A stretch of 64,000 nt of DNA from positions 27,791,274 to 27,855,273 of the forward strand of contig OZ022257.1 of the NCBI GenBank assembly GCA_963978905.1. Reading direction: 5' to 3'. A program made the position numbers and the translations under genes. Of this stretch, positions 34,690 to 46,429 are shown one piece after another. Each line of letters opens with the position of its first letter. Position 1 is the first letter of the stretch. Source of the stretch: Trichostrongylus colubriformis. Lineage: Eukaryota; Nematoda; Chromadorea; Rhabditida; Trichostrongylidae. Under the pieces are notes generated by a model. That model worked only from the letters and a program-made list of their open reading frames with translations, was not told where the DNA came from and made no database searches.

Positions 34690-37640
34690 CATTCATCTTC
34701 TTCTTCTCCCTAGCGTCAGTCCCGCGCCGTTGCGGGGTCCGCTGTTCTTGTCAATTGCCGCCACTTTCTTCTATCCAAGGCATCTTCTGCCAAAGCTTTC
34801 ACTTCTGTGAGGTCCGTTTTGGTGACGTCCTCCACCTCTTCTTTGGAGCTCCTCGCGGTCGCTTGCTGGGTACTTCGAACTCTACCGCCTTCTTAATTGG
34901 GTGGTCTGCCGACCTTCTCAGCACGTGCCCATACCATCGTAGCCGTTGCTCCCTCAACTTCAGCTGGACCGGTGCCGTCTGCATGACTGCCCTGACGTCC
35001 TCGTTCCTGATCCTGTCGAGCCGCGTCCAGCCACATGCCCATCTCAGCATCCTCATTTCTGCGGAATGTAGCTGCTCTCAAGATTCTTTGTTATGGGAAA
35101 GCACTCGCTGCTATAGAGCATTGCGGGTCTTATCACCGATCGGTATACCTTGCCCTTTGAAGTCCTGGAGCACCGTCGATCGCAGAGGATTCCTGTGGAC
35201 TCTCTCCATTTCAGCCATGCCGTATTCATTCGAGCCTTCACGGCCTGATCTACCGTACCATCCTCGGCTATATCACTTCCCAGGTATCGGAAGTCCTGAA
35301 CCCTTTCGATGCTTTCTCCATGGCGGTCCACGATGGACCCAGGACAGTCCTCGGAGCTTAGGAATTTGGTCTTCTTGACGTTTCTCGTAGGCCGTTCTCT
35401 GCCAGCCTTGCTTGCCATCTCTGCACCTTTGCCTGAAGTTCTTCTTTGGTATCCGCTATCAGGGCAATGTCGTCAGCGTACAGAATGGTCCTCAGTGGTC
35501 CCTCCATAAGGGCTTTCACCATACCATCCAGGGTAAGCAGGAAGAGGAGCGGGCTTAGGGCTGAGCCTTGGTGTACCCCTACCGAAATCCCTACTTCCGC
35601 TGTCAGTCCTTGCGGGGTGCGTATGACAGCCTTAGCTCCATCGTACATGTCCTAGATAAGGGTAACCAGGTGCTCTGGTATCTGTCGATCTCGAAGTGAG
35701 TTCCAGATTTTTGGCCGTGGCAGACGGTCGAAGGCCTTTTCAAGGTCCAAGAAGGCTAGGTAGCAGGGCCTACGCTTTTCACGGTACTTTTCCATCACTT
35801 GTCTAAGGGATATGGTGACTAGCTCCCTCAGCCTCAAGTCGATCAGCCGCTCGTACAGCTTCATGGTATGAGCCGTTAACTTTATTCCACGGTGGTTGGA
35901 GCACTCCATTGCGTCCCTCTTCTGCTTGAATATGGGAACGATGGTACTGGTCCTCCAGGCAACCGGAATTTTTCCTCTGGCCGTCACCATGTTCAGGAAG
36001 CGTGTAAGCCACTCCACTCCGTACTCTCCCAGTGCCTTCCATGCCTCTATTGGCACCCCATCTGGACCAGCGGCCTTTCCATTCTTCATTTTTCCCAGCA
36101 CCTGGCGAACTTCTCCCGCTCTTCAAGGGAGGATGGGGCCAGCCGTAGCCTCCTTCTGTTGGCTTTCCTTACGAGGGAATTCTTCGTTCAGAAGCCCATC
36201 GAAGTACTCCCGCCATCTCCTTTTGACCTCGGCTGGTTTCCTCAGAATGGCACCCTCGCTACTCTTCACCGCCTTGGCCACCCCGATGTCTTGTGTGGCT
36301 CGATGTCTCGCTTTAGTCAGCCTGAAGGCGAACTTTTCTGCCTCCTTCCCATCCAACCTTTCGTACAAGGCATCCTCTGTATTCTTTGCTTTGGCCACAA
36401 CTGCCTTGGCAATCCTCTTGCAGCGTTTGTAGGTGTCGAGATCTTCTGGGCTTTTACTTTTCTGCCACCGCTTGTATGCTTCCTTCTTCTGTTTCACTAC
36501 CCTCTGAACCTCGTCATTCCAGAACCACGCTGCTTTGTATCCTTTGAAGCCACCTCGGGTCTCCCCCAGTGTTTCCTTCGCGCATTTCAGAATTATCTCA
36601 GCTGATCTGTTCCAAGTCTCCTGAGTCGGCCCGTCAGGGTCTGGGAGACCGATATCCAGTATCCTCCTTTTGAGGTCATCCCTTTCCTGTTTATGCAGCC
36701 TCCACCATCTGATTCGCCGTTCGGTCTTGAGTCTTGTTTTCCTAGGGAGCTCTATGGCAATGTCTGCTAGGAGGGGTCTGTGTTGGGTGGTGAGTTCCTC
36801 TCCTGGCAGTACCTTGATGTCCTTCACAGTTTTGTGGGCTGATCTTCTTATGAGTATATGGTCGACTTCCGTTTGTCTCCCTCCACTGCTATAGGTTACT
36901 TTTTGACTCTCTCTTTTCGCGAAGTACGCGCTGCAGACCGCTAAGTCATGGGCCATGGCCAGGTCCAGCATCCTTTCTCCCTCAGCGTTTCTTACGCCCA
37001 GCCCTTTGGCTCCGTGCACCCTTTCTAAGCCCCTTCTATCTCTGCCGACGTGACCGTTGGTGAGGTAATCGCCTTCCGGAACTGACCTGATGGTGTCGTC
37101 AGGGCTCAGATGGAACTCGTCCTTCTCGTGCTCGGGACAACCGGCTTGCGGTGCGTATACACTGACTATGGTCCAGTACCCCTCTTCTGTATCCAACCTT
37201 ACTGCCATGATTCGACCGTTGACCCTGTTCACGGCGCAGACGCAATCTTTGAGGGAATCCGCTACTGCGATGGCTACTCCGTTTCGTTTAGTGTCCTCGC
37301 CGTTGTAGAAGAGTTTGACTCCCTCTCCAATCTCCCTTGCTTTGGCGCCTTTCCACCGTGTTTCCTGGATACATAGGATTTGGATGTTTCGTCGTCTCAT
37401 CAGGTGGGCAATCTCTCGAGACTTTCCGGTCAATGATCCTACTTTCAGAGTCCCTTTTCGAACTAACTTCTTCAGCCGAGGTCGTTCACCCCTCGGTAGC
37501 CCTCGCATACTGACCACAGAACTCGGGCGAGGGTTCTGCGCGTCACTTCCGGGTGACGTCCTATCATTAACACTGATTCTTTGGCAACTTTTGGACATAT
37601 TGATGTGACTAGGTTCCTCCATCAGCCGGCCTGTCAAGCT
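34690..37640 (-). mobile_element. RTE-type non-LTR retrotransposon, near full length
   Basis: Span of the element on the minus strand. Its 3' end is marked by GGGAGAAGAAGAAGATGAATG near 34690-34715, a short-repeat tail like other RTE elements. The 5' side abuts a palindromic repeat at 37640-37880. It lies inside an older Tc1-like transposase relic (33770-34624 and 38040-38320). Target duplications were not identified. Confidence 0.8.
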
Positions 37641-37661
37641 GGGGTGTAGGCTGGGACACAC
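34799..37661 (-). pseudogene. RTE endonuclease-reverse transcriptase, inactivated
   Basis: One protein with an N-terminal APE-type endonuclease: GKSREIAHLMRRRNIQ, CIQETRWKGAK (catalytic Glu), VSVYAP, DHILIRRS and TQHRPLLADI. A linker follows (AWFWNDEVQRVVKQKKEAYK). The reverse transcriptase has GKAAGPDGVPIEAWK, IVPIFKQKRDAMECSNHRGI, YLAFLDLEKAFDRLP (first Asp), GVHQGSALSPLLF and ILYADDIALIA (Asp pair, near 35450-35480). The C-terminal RTE region is FRYLGSDI and MRMLRWACGWTR...RLRWYGHVLRR. Damage: in-frame TGA at 36123-36125, in-frame TAG at 35652-35654, frameshifts near 35360-35420 and 35053-35090, and an in-frame deletion between VTIS and RQVMEKYREK that removes the conserved GFxPxRST block. 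The 207- and 237-codon plus-strand frames here are antisense shadows. Confidence 0.95.
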
Positions 37662-37880
37662 GAATCTAGGCCGTGACCCTGTAACAGCCTGTGGCCTCTG
37701 ACCTAAGCCTTAAATAATTCAGACAATTTATTCATGTGAATCGTGTCCTCCTTGCAAGTCTGTTCCGTTGTATAGTCAGATTGTCTGAATTATTCATGTC
37801 ACAGGGCAAAGGCCACAGGCTGTCACAGGGTCACGGCCTAGATTCGTGTGTCCCAACCGTCACCCGTCAAGCTGGGACTG
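37640..37880. repeat. Palindromic repeat at RTE 5' side
   Basis: CTGGGACACACGAATCTAGG and CCGTGACCCTGT on the left are inverted on the right (ACAGGGTCACGGCCTAGATT, CGTGTGTCCCAACC), with TTCAGACAATTTATTCATGT and its inverse near the centre. GTCAAGCTGGG is repeated directly at both outer ends (about 37630 and 37867). A relative lies at 63-320. It may be a MITE, or the duplicated 5' untranslated region of an RTE element. Confidence 0.65.
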
Positions 37881-37930
37881 ACGCTGGTAACGTCACCATT
37901 TTCGCAATTTCTTGCAAGGCATGGTTTGGG

Positions 37931-38008
37931 CCTCGGCGGGGATCGAACTCAGTGGTCTTGAATGTGCAGACGTGAGCCTACACTCTTAACCACTCGGCTA
38001 TTCCTGCC
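37931..38008 (-). tRNA. tRNA-like pseudogene or SINE head (Ser/Leu type)
   Basis: The minus strand reads GGCAGGAATAGCCGAGTGGT, an A box of type II tRNAs, and GAGTTCGATCCCCGC, a B box, with the spacing of a long variable arm. A 5-bp anticodon stem (TGTAG/CTGCA) can be drawn around an 8-base loop. Only three of seven acceptor pairs form and the T stem has two mismatches, so it is not a working tRNA. Its boxes differ from the SINE family at 23775, 24365 and 50525. Confidence 0.5.
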
Positions 38009-38039
38009 TTAGGGTAGTCACTTTCATACAAACTGAAGA

Positions 38040-38320
38040 GTTGGGGGGAGGGAGGTCAACACAATGGCGTGGCAAGTCGCCCAACCTCAATCCCATCGAA
38101 CTGGTGTGGGGTAATAAGAAGAATAGTATAAGGTAGCAGATAGTGTGTTTGCAATGCAGTTAGAGCCGACCGTTATTGTGATGGATTCTCTAGAAAGCAA
38201 GGAATCCCTAATTTGGAAGCGCTCAAGGTAGCCATCGAGCACTACTGGAGGACTCTCAATCGTCTGTGCCAAATGCATTGGCGGTATTAGGAAGAGGATG
38301 CAACGCGTCCCAGAGCAAAG
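38040..38320 (+). pseudogene. Tc1-like transposase relic, C-terminal part
   Basis: Plus-strand pieces EVNTMAW, then WRGKSPNLNPIELVWGN in a shifted frame (the family's SPDLNPIE box with the last catalytic acidic residue), followed by LEALKVAIEHYWRTL and CIGGIRKRMQRVPEQRRK. This completes the relic that starts at 33770, with the RTE-type element and the tRNA-like sequence between them. Part of the catalytic middle is missing. Confidence 0.65.
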
Positions 38321-38519
38321 AAGAAAGAATATACCTGAATGTAAGTACGTGACCAGGCAGAGTTGTAAGCTAGTACATGCTGTCGTGTTCCTATCCTACA
38401 AAAAACGTTTGTATTCCCTATGAGATCACCCTGTTCTATAAAACCATCACGTTTTCTTCATGCAATTAACCGATGTTCCTCAATTTTTCATTTTAACTTC
38501 AAGTTTGAATGTCATGTGT

Positions 38520-40030
38520 ATTAAATGTTTTAAGGAAATGTAGTGAATGCTTCAATGATCTGTTTTTAATGCCACTCTATCTAGCACACAATGAGTTAAC
38601 GCGTAAAAGGTCAATAATACAGTGGTGCAGTGCATGGATGATGCAGCCACCCTCGCAAGTCATCACAAGAATGTCAAATGTACTCACAGTCACAATTGAT
38701 CGAACAGTGCAGTGCCAGTGATCTCGTTCCGGACGCTTGTGGTTCGGCGAGCCGAAGTTTTCAGGTCCTTCAGAGTTCTCTTCCTTTGCAAACGTCGAAC
38801 TTATCTCAATAAGCGACTTTGGCGGTGCAGTGTGCACTTCTACATTGATACGGCTGCCTCATAGTAATATGTATTAAGATTCACAAGCTCCGGTGAGAAG
38901 ACCTGAGGGCTGCTTGGCAGTGCAATTATCTAAGGTTCTGGAAAGTTAACATGAACTTCAGATGGACAAGGATCTGCCAGCAGTCAAATTGAATAAATGC
39001 TCGTCCAGTCGATTCGCTGACCATACTGTCGCACCACAATAGTATGGCATCTCAAAAGGGATGTGGCGATAGCCAAGGCAATGGGCCGGCTGAGATTGAT
39101 AGTGAGGGGTCAGCGGTAATGCACCGTTAGCCGAGTGACAACAAAATGAAAGAGTAAATAAGTCTATTGTTAATCGAGACAGCAAGTTTCAGAATGAGTT
39201 GGTAATACATAGTAATCTGCTGTGATACATGTCTACTTCGATTACGCACTTCCCCGAATTTCAAATTTTTAAGACTCAGGTTGTTTGGAACCACACACAG
39301 TTTTCTAGAACAAATGACCCTGAGACTGCTTTTTATGAATTACAATCAAGATTTTCACATTAATTAGATATAATTACAGCCACCTTTCAAAATCAGTTTT
39401 TTTTGTGCAGAGGCCGACATTTATGCAGAAGAGACCGATTAAAGAAGTGTTTAAAAGACTTGAGACGAATAACATTCAATCCACCTCCCTTAGAGGAAAT
39501 CCTATAAAGTTGCTTCACAGTTTATTAGCAGCACTAATGAACGATATGAAACGGCTCGTTTTTATTAAAAAAAATGCGTCTCTAAAGAGGTGTGAAATTT
39601 TGGAAAAAAAATGCTTCAACTGGGATACCACTTTTAGGTTGAAATTGAGTTGAACCACTCATGAGTGGGATCAAAATGATCACAAGGTCATGAACCTGCC
39701 GAATATATTGACATTCTTTGTTTTGAAGTGCCTAAACTAAAACTTTCAGCTGAAGTGGAGAGTTCACGATGCCTTCATGCCCACAGGTACTTTCTTGCGC
39801 GTTGGAGAGTCAATTTCCGATTTTACCGAAAATGAAGATGATCCAGCAGAGAAAAATGGATTTCTTGTACACACACAGATTCCTCTTCAAAAGAAGGTTT
39901 ATATTTAAAAGCCATCGGTTTATATTTAGAAGAGAGTGGATCACCTCTACCGAAGTTATGGCAAAAAACGGTGCGCGTCGTACTTTTCCGCCGCTATCCG
40001 TCGACTTGGCAGAAATTAGGAGCAGTATTG
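38520..40030 (-). repeat. Right arm of the 1.45-kb inverted repeat
   Basis: Reverse complement of 27960-29400, with small indels such as about 13 extra bases near 38615. Homology runs up to the TA at 40031-40032, where the MITE 40033-41000 starts. In the left arm the same TA is followed directly by AGTCCCGTTTG. The frame homologous to 28758-29012 is at 38958-39185 on the minus strand. Confidence 0.85.
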
Positions 40031-40032
40031 TA

Positions 40033-41000
40033 TTGGGTTGGGGAATAAGTCCTTGCGGTTTTTTCAACCCCTCTTTTCACATTGTTTCCTCAATCTTTCG
40101 ACGAAGTTTATATATGTTTTCGATAGAGCTTTTTTTGCTCTACAAGATGTTACTACCTGTTTTTCGATTCCTTTGACTACCTGATATTTATGAGGTTTGG
40201 AAATGATGTGAGCTGAAGGCAAAAAATAGGCACTTGCGCACCTCATCTTTCTCGTCGGCCATCGAGATCACAAAATGTTTGTGCACATGTTTCAATCGAG
40301 CTTTTTTCAATAGAAACTTGGCACTTCTTTTAAATGATCTGAAAATAGCAAAAATTGATTCAAACGAAAACTGTAAACACCGTCTTGTAGAGCGAAAAGA
40401 GCTCTATCGAATGATACAAAATATTACGCCGAAAATTCATTTTCATTACGCAATTTTCAGTGTAAAAAGGGTGAAAACTTATCCGTACATGCTAAAATAT
40501 GAGAGGATACAAAAGAAGAGTGGTATCATCTTGTAGAGCAAAAAAGCTCTATCGAATGCATATGTGCACATCCTCTTGAATCTCGATGGTAGGCGAGGAA
40601 GAGGAGATAACGAAAGTGCACACTTTTGCGAGTACTGTATTTGTGAGTCTTAAAAACAGCAAAAAGTTGAGCGGTTTGAATAAAAAGTAGTACTATTTTG
40701 TAGAGCTGAAAAAGCTCTATTTAACATGTACTTAAACATTTTGTGTACATGTTCATTTTTTGATCTCGATGGTAGACGAGAAAGATGAGGTGCGCAACTG
40801 CCAATTTTTTGTCTTCAGCTTACATCATTTCCAAACCTCACAAATATCAGGTAGTCAAAGGAATCGAAAAAAAAGATAGTAATATTTCGTAGAGCAAAAA
40901 AAGCTCTATCGAGAAAATATATAAGTTTTGTTGAAAGACTGAGGAAACAATGTGAAAAACGAGGTTGAAAAAAACCGCAAGGACTTATTCCCCAACCCAG
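40033..41000. mobile_element. Palindromic mariner-type MITE, 968 bp
   Basis: Ends TTGGGTTGGGGAATAAGTCC and, inverted, the same with one change, flanked by TA (40031-40032, 41001-41002). The termini resemble mariner inverted repeats. The element is foldback along nearly its whole length and contains repeated short hairpins of the form GATAGAGCTTTTTTTGCTC followed by TACAAGATG, spaced about 130-200 bases apart. No transposase. Relatives at 27487, 41100-41841 and 52631-62241. Confidence 0.85.
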
Positions 41001-41099
41001 TAAGTACCATGTATAGAGGAATAGCTACTAGCGTGAAAGCACCAGCAACACATGTGAACTACGCAATAATAATTAAATAAAGATTCATAAATAAACACG

Positions 41100-41841
41100 A
41101 ACTGGTTTGCCCAAGAAATGGGCAGGCCATTGAAATTGAAGAGAATATTTATATATGCATTTGATTCAACTTTTTTTGCTCTACAAGATGATGCCACTAA
41201 ACTTTCAAATGATTTCACACTTGATATTCCTGAGGCTTAGAAATATGGTACTCAGTAAAAGCCCACCCGCACTTTTTCGCAAAAAAATCGAGATTTCGTC
41301 AAATTCTCCCGTACAACCCCTCAATTATTGCAGTAATGGCTCAGGGATGTCTTTTTCCCTCATTTAACCAGCAGACGAGGAAGATGAAGTGTCGTCAATG
41401 CCAATTTTCGCCTACAGCTTATTTCATTTCCACACATCTGACGGGGGAAAGGTCACCTTTTGTAAGCCTCGAGCGCCAAAAAGCAGATCCTTCCCTACAA
41501 ATTACTCCATTAATAAGCCTTATAAATATCAAACCGCCAAATTATCAGAAACAAATGGAATCTATCCGTAGAGCTGAAAAAACTCCATCGAAAACATATG
41601 CAGATACATTTCCCGGTCGATCAAGATGAAGTGTCGTCAGTGCCAATTTTTGCCTACAGCTTATTTCATTTCCAAACCTCCCTCATAAATATAGGGCAAT
41701 CGAAGGAATCGAACAACAGATAGTTGCTTTTTGTAGAACAGAAAAAAACTTCGTCGAAAACATATGCTTTGTCGAAAGATGAAGGAAACAATGTGAAAAC
41801 AGAAGACAAATAAAACCGTGGGAGCTTATTGCTCAACCCAA
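41100..41841 (-). mobile_element. Truncated palindromic mariner-type MITE
   Basis: The right terminus ACCGTGGGAGCTTATTGCTC then AACCCAA, followed by TA at 41842-41843, matches the MITE family. The hairpin-type motif near 41165 (TTTTTTTGCTCTACAAGATG) is present. The left terminus is missing or too decayed. Confidence 0.6.
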
Positions 41842-42116
41842 TACTTCTTCGCACCCTAGGTGCGAATTCTCCGCACACTGGTGCGCAACAGGTGCGAAAT
41901 ACCGTACCGATGTGTACACAGTCGCCGATGATTTATCGCAAGCAAACTTTGATTCCTCCCAATTCGCTTCACTACGCCACTTTGCGATATTGGTTTTCAA
42001 ATTTGTTATCAACACTCGAGACTTTAATGATAAACCTAAGTCTTTTCCGAAGTCCCATGTGAAGTTAAAGCCCTTCCTGGCTAGAGCGAGTACGCGGCAA
42101 TGCAAGCGACAATATA

Positions 42117-42863
42117 CAGGGGGTGCCAAAAAAAAGACGTAATTTTGCTCACGACTTACATCCGCCATGAATACAAAACAATGGGAAACTAAAGAGATAA
42201 AAGTACTGGGGCAAAATATTCACGGAATGTTTCTCTAAAAGCAGGAACAAGCTGAGACTCACTACTTTCACTTTCATAAAAATATGGATCCCTCAAACGG
42301 CGCAGTCGGGCTTCGGAGCACCCACGGTATCAAGGTCCTCTTGAAACAGTGGAGCAGGTTCCGTGGTAGGTCTTTTGTGGGAAGCTTCCTAAGGATTGGC
42401 CCTTCGATTCATGGAAGTTGCAGAGCTCTTGCTGCTTGCACATCGCTGCTATGGTCCGAAGTATCATTTTTCGTGCCTCGAACCTGCCTCCGGAGGGGTT
42501 TCTGTGATGACGGCACGTTCTGGTTCTTGGAAACAGAGGGTGTTGGGAAGCCGAAAAAACGGAATACTCAAGAGCACCACCCAATATGAAATTCAATAGA
42601 TACCCAGAGTGAACGGGCCTTAGCAAAGTTCTGAACGAGGGCGACGAAATCTCCGATTTCGCTGTGTTGAGGTAACACATCACATTCACTCAGAATAAGC
42701 TCCCGATCCTGTTCGTGTGGAAGGCTTTAATGGAGTTAGATGATAGTATGAAGTGTGCTCTTGAATTTGGGGATGGAAATACTTTGTCAGAATTCGCTGA
42801 AGTTCGATTTATGTAGGGTTAAAAGTGGAGGAAAAAATTACTTTTTTTTATTGGCACCCCCTG
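42117..42863. mobile_element. TA-flanked element with CAGGGGGTGCC ends
   Basis: The left end CAGGGGGTGCCAAAAAAAAG is inverted at the right end (TTGGCACCCCCTG), flanked by TA on both sides (42115-42116 and 42864-42865). At 747 bp without a readable transposase it is a non-autonomous Tc1/mariner-type element by its flanks. A half copy is at 15590-15871. The 101- and 119-codon frames inside overlap on opposite strands and are not supported. Confidence 0.75.
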
Positions 42864-42865
42864 TA

Positions 42866-44158
42866 GACTGTAGTAGTAATCGCATTAGGACCCAATAACA
42901 CGGCACCTTAACTAGTCTCATTTTGCTTGCGACACTGCCTCTTGACCTAAGGGTACACACTTGTCAAGTGCACATTTCGGTGATGACATAACCATTTTTC
43001 ATCCGCGGGTAGGTAGATTGGTACACAAATCCTATCGTAAGGAGCACCAGCCTATGTACAACCAAAAAATGTTACAATCTGCTTTGGATACCACATGTTT
43101 TCTCCATCGCCGATCAATGGTAGCCTGCTTGCCGCTACGCGGGTGTCCCGAGTTCGGTTGCCAGTCTATGCATCACTTAAGCGGTATCCTAGTGTAGCAA
43201 TCGAGGATGTTGAGTTCATCTTTTCAGTCGTGTGATAAGGATTGAATGCGGAGATGTGGTTAAAAGTTCTGCGGAGACTGTGCAATAGAAGAATTCCCAA
43301 AGGAGCAAGGAATCTCTGCTTAGCACAGATCTTCACTGGTGGTCTTGCATCCGTTTGAGATAGAGGCATCATTAAGTCAGTATATAAAGAGATAACTAAG
43401 CGAAAAGTCAACGGCCCAATGGTTTGAAAGACTCAGCTGAGGTACACAGTGAGCTTTTGAACTCACCTCTTGCTTTTTTAGTCGAGATATCTATAGAACA
43501 CATTGCTTTCTGAAGTTGCTTGAGCTCCACCCAGTGAGGTGGATACTTGAAACGAGCGACGTCCATGATTAGAACACGATCACTCTTTGCATGGAATGCA
43601 GCAAGAGGGGAGAAGTGGCCTACAAAAAACTGCATTCACTTCAAAAACTGTAGTATGTTTGAAGCTTCCTGTCCGATACAGCTTGAACAATCGAATGAAT
43701 GTACAGGAAGGAATACAATCCAATATGGCTTTCTGGATTCAAGATGAGGGAATTTTTGAATAAAAACGCATTATACTAATTTCTCTCGAAATTTTTCAAA
43801 TAAAAGTCTGAGGTCTTCACTACTTCGTTCGACCACTGAAATGATGTCAAAGGTGAAAAATGGTGCGGCAGAAAAGTAAACAAAGTGAATTTGACTGGAA
43901 TCCGAGGATTCAGATTTCCATTCTACCGGCTAGTTCTGATGGTGTGCAAGCATGGCAGCCATAGCAGTACATAGCACAAGTTACCTTGGAGTTGAAGCGC
44001 ACCAGAAAGGTGAGAATCTGCACTTATAGGCAGGCTCTTGTGAAGGCGTTCACGACACAACTTAGCAGCGCTTGTCTGCCTGAAGCTGTAGCGTTTCCCG
44101 TAATAAGCAGAGTACATCGCCTTTTGAAGTAAACATTTTATAAAGACCTCAATTCATG
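42866..44158. other. Unassigned intergenic DNA
   Basis: No supported gene or repeat boundary. Frames are all under 82 codons. Confidence 0.4.
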
Positions 44159-45110
44159 TCAAAGTACTGATGTACGCCGATGATATCAAGATTTACACAT
44201 CATACAACAACGACGATCGTGAAGTAGCGCAACTCTCCATTACACCATCTATTGAACCTATGACAGAGTGGGTCGCTTTATGGGACCCATAAGTTTTCCG
44301 TTTACTTGGGAGGAGGGCCCTCACCTAAATATGAAATTTATGATACTGAGCTTAACGGTTGTTCTTCTGCGAAGGACCTAGGAGTACTTTTCGACTCTGA
44401 TCTAAGGTTCTCTTCTCATATTGATGTTGTAGTTGATAAGGCTTCTGCTGCTCTGTTCCTCATCCTGCGCAATGTGCTTACAAGGAAAGGATTCTAGGTC
44501 GAAGTAACCATTCGGAATGGGATATATATTGTCTGACGTATTTTCGAACGCTGATCTCGAAGCTGCATTCCAAATTTGCTGTCCGATTCTCTGAGCGGAG
44601 TTATGTTGGTTTTTTTGAAAAAACAATGCTATTACATGGTAGGTTTGGAAGCCCGTAGCACGCGAGCCAGACGTTCTCGCGCAAAAATAGTGCGATTTTC
44701 GTGTTCAGGGGACCAAACTGCCTCATGGAACATGTTTTTAGCCAATTCGAGGCCTATTGGGTAGGCTCTCAACCCTCTTTGTCTCTTATAGTAAGGCTAC
44801 GCTAAGGCCTGATTCCGTTCCATTCTTACCCTCTTGCTATATATTAATCCTCCATTGTCGAAGAGCGGTTCACTACTAACATGGGAGCGATAGAGCACAT
44901 AGAGGCTGTTCACCGTGAATGTGTGTTACGTGTCTAGTTATTTGAGGAACATGAGGTTTGATGAGCCTCTCGCTTAAGGTCCCCCTAGTTTGTCCGCCTA
45001 AGGTCCTGGACGAATTCGTTCGTCACAAGTCAAGTTGCTAGCAAGCCCCAGTACTGCAGTCTATCTGCGTTCAGAACTGGGGACCAAGATCTTGCGGGGA
45101 CCCCTTTATC
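44159..45110 (+). pseudogene. CR1-like reverse transcriptase fragment
   Basis: Begins inside the reverse transcriptase with LMYADDIKIYTSYNND (Asp pair motif, 44167-44214) and TEWVALW. It shifts frame to YDTELNGCSSAKDLGVLFDS and LRFSSHIDVVVDKASAAL, which is the post-catalytic region of CR1-like enzymes. After an interrupting repeat (44480-44715), MGAIEHIEAVHREC near 44880-44920 recalls the IESVQR helix seen in the intact element at 19564. A (TTAA)-rich tail follows at about 45345-45372. It is 5'-truncated, frameshifted and inactive. Confidence 0.65.
44480..44715 (+). repeat. Dispersed repeat family F, copy 1
   Basis: Shares CTTACAAGG, AGGTCGAAGT..CCATTCGG and the block GCCAGACGTTCTCGCGCAAAA with copies at 50325-50470 and, inverted, 51150-51395. 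It interrupts the CR1-like fragment. No inverted termini were recognised. Confidence 0.6.
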
Positions 45111-45372
45111 TGCCCGTGGGGAAAACAACCTTCTCGCACGACCACATGGTTTACCGGTAACATGTGCCTGGCTGCGTTACTCACCCATATCCGCTGACCT
45201 CTTTCGATTCTAGTTTTTTTGGTGGTTTCCTCACTCCCTCACGTGACCTCGATCCTTCTTGGTCTTTGTTTTTGTTTCTGTTTTTAGGAATGAGCGTTTT
45301 TGATAATTTGTTTCTCTGAACTTATGGCGCATCTCTGTGTATATTAATATTAATTGATTAATTAATTAATTG

Positions 45373-46429
45373 AAGCAACCATGAATCCAAACCCGAGCGG
45401 AAATCATGAAATGAAAGCTGGGCTCTAGGAACATTATATGTGGCTTCCCGATGGAACGAGCAACTATGAAGTCTGGAGTGTGCGCCTTCTTACATGGCCC
45501 ACCACCTTACGGAACCATTGATGAGAAGGATGTTTTTCAGGTTTCTAGGCGCTTCTTCCATTTTACCTCCACTTTCGCACCGCTTCTTTCATGTCCAGTC
45601 TCTCATGTCCAGTGATCTTTTCATATTTGCCTTGAACTACCCCTGCTATTACCTCTACCCTGTACCTGTTCCGGTTTGCTGCAGCTGAGATCGGTCATAG
45701 CTGGCAACGATGACACGTGTTTCTCCACGAACAGATTCTATCAGATCTCGTCTCAGACGGGTTAAAAAATCTGAATTTCAATAGGGAATGGTAATTGCAA
45801 CGACAACGAAAAACAATGGTTCATGGAACAAAAAAAATGAAGTGATTTGCAAATAAGTCTTTAGTAAGTGCGTCCCACAGGCAACTTCTGCACAGAATCG
45901 TCGGTGTCGCCCTCCAAATACATATTACATATACATAACAAACAGTGCGAATGTGCTTGGCAATCTTAGTTCATTTTTTCATATGGAGCGGCATCACGAT
46001 GGTGTAAAAGGCTGCGCTAGGGTCGAGCTTAATCCCAACACTTCAACATATTTTCCCTCCGTATTGAATGGCTTTTAAAAAAGTTCAAAGTTTTCAATAT
46101 TGGAACTTCACTAAGAAGTATGTGAAAGAATACAGAGAGAAAGTGAATCCACCTTCTTCTTCATTGCCATAATGAACTTCCGCATGAAGTCGATTACACG
46201 TGGCGAGGCACACAAATTGCGTTAGATTGATTCCGCTCCCAAAATTAAATTGTTTCAACATAGAACAAATGCATTGAGTGGACAATTAGTATCATACAGA
46301 CATAGGCGCATAATCATATTCACAAAGCAATGCCACTATTGAATAAAAGGTCGATCGAAAGTGCTTTATCCTTGACGACAAGGTATTTCTGTGCACGCCC
46401 GCCCACCGTAGGTAGGACTCGGCAAGATT
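45373..46429. other. Unassigned intergenic DNA
   Basis: No supported feature after the TTAA-rich tail near 45345-45372. Confidence 0.4.

Noticed and set aside
34755..36605. 207- and 237-codon plus-strand open frames
   Set aside because: They are antisense to the RTE endonuclease-reverse transcriptase, whose motifs are clear on the minus strand.
37931..38008. Functional tRNA-Ser or tRNA-Leu
   Set aside because: The A and B boxes are good, but the acceptor stem has four mispairs, the T stem has two and the anticodon loop is 8 bases.
42284..42689. Overlapping 101- and 119-codon frames inside the 747-bp element as a transposase
   Set aside because: Neither shows DDE motifs or helix-turn-helix pattern, and they overlap on opposite strands.
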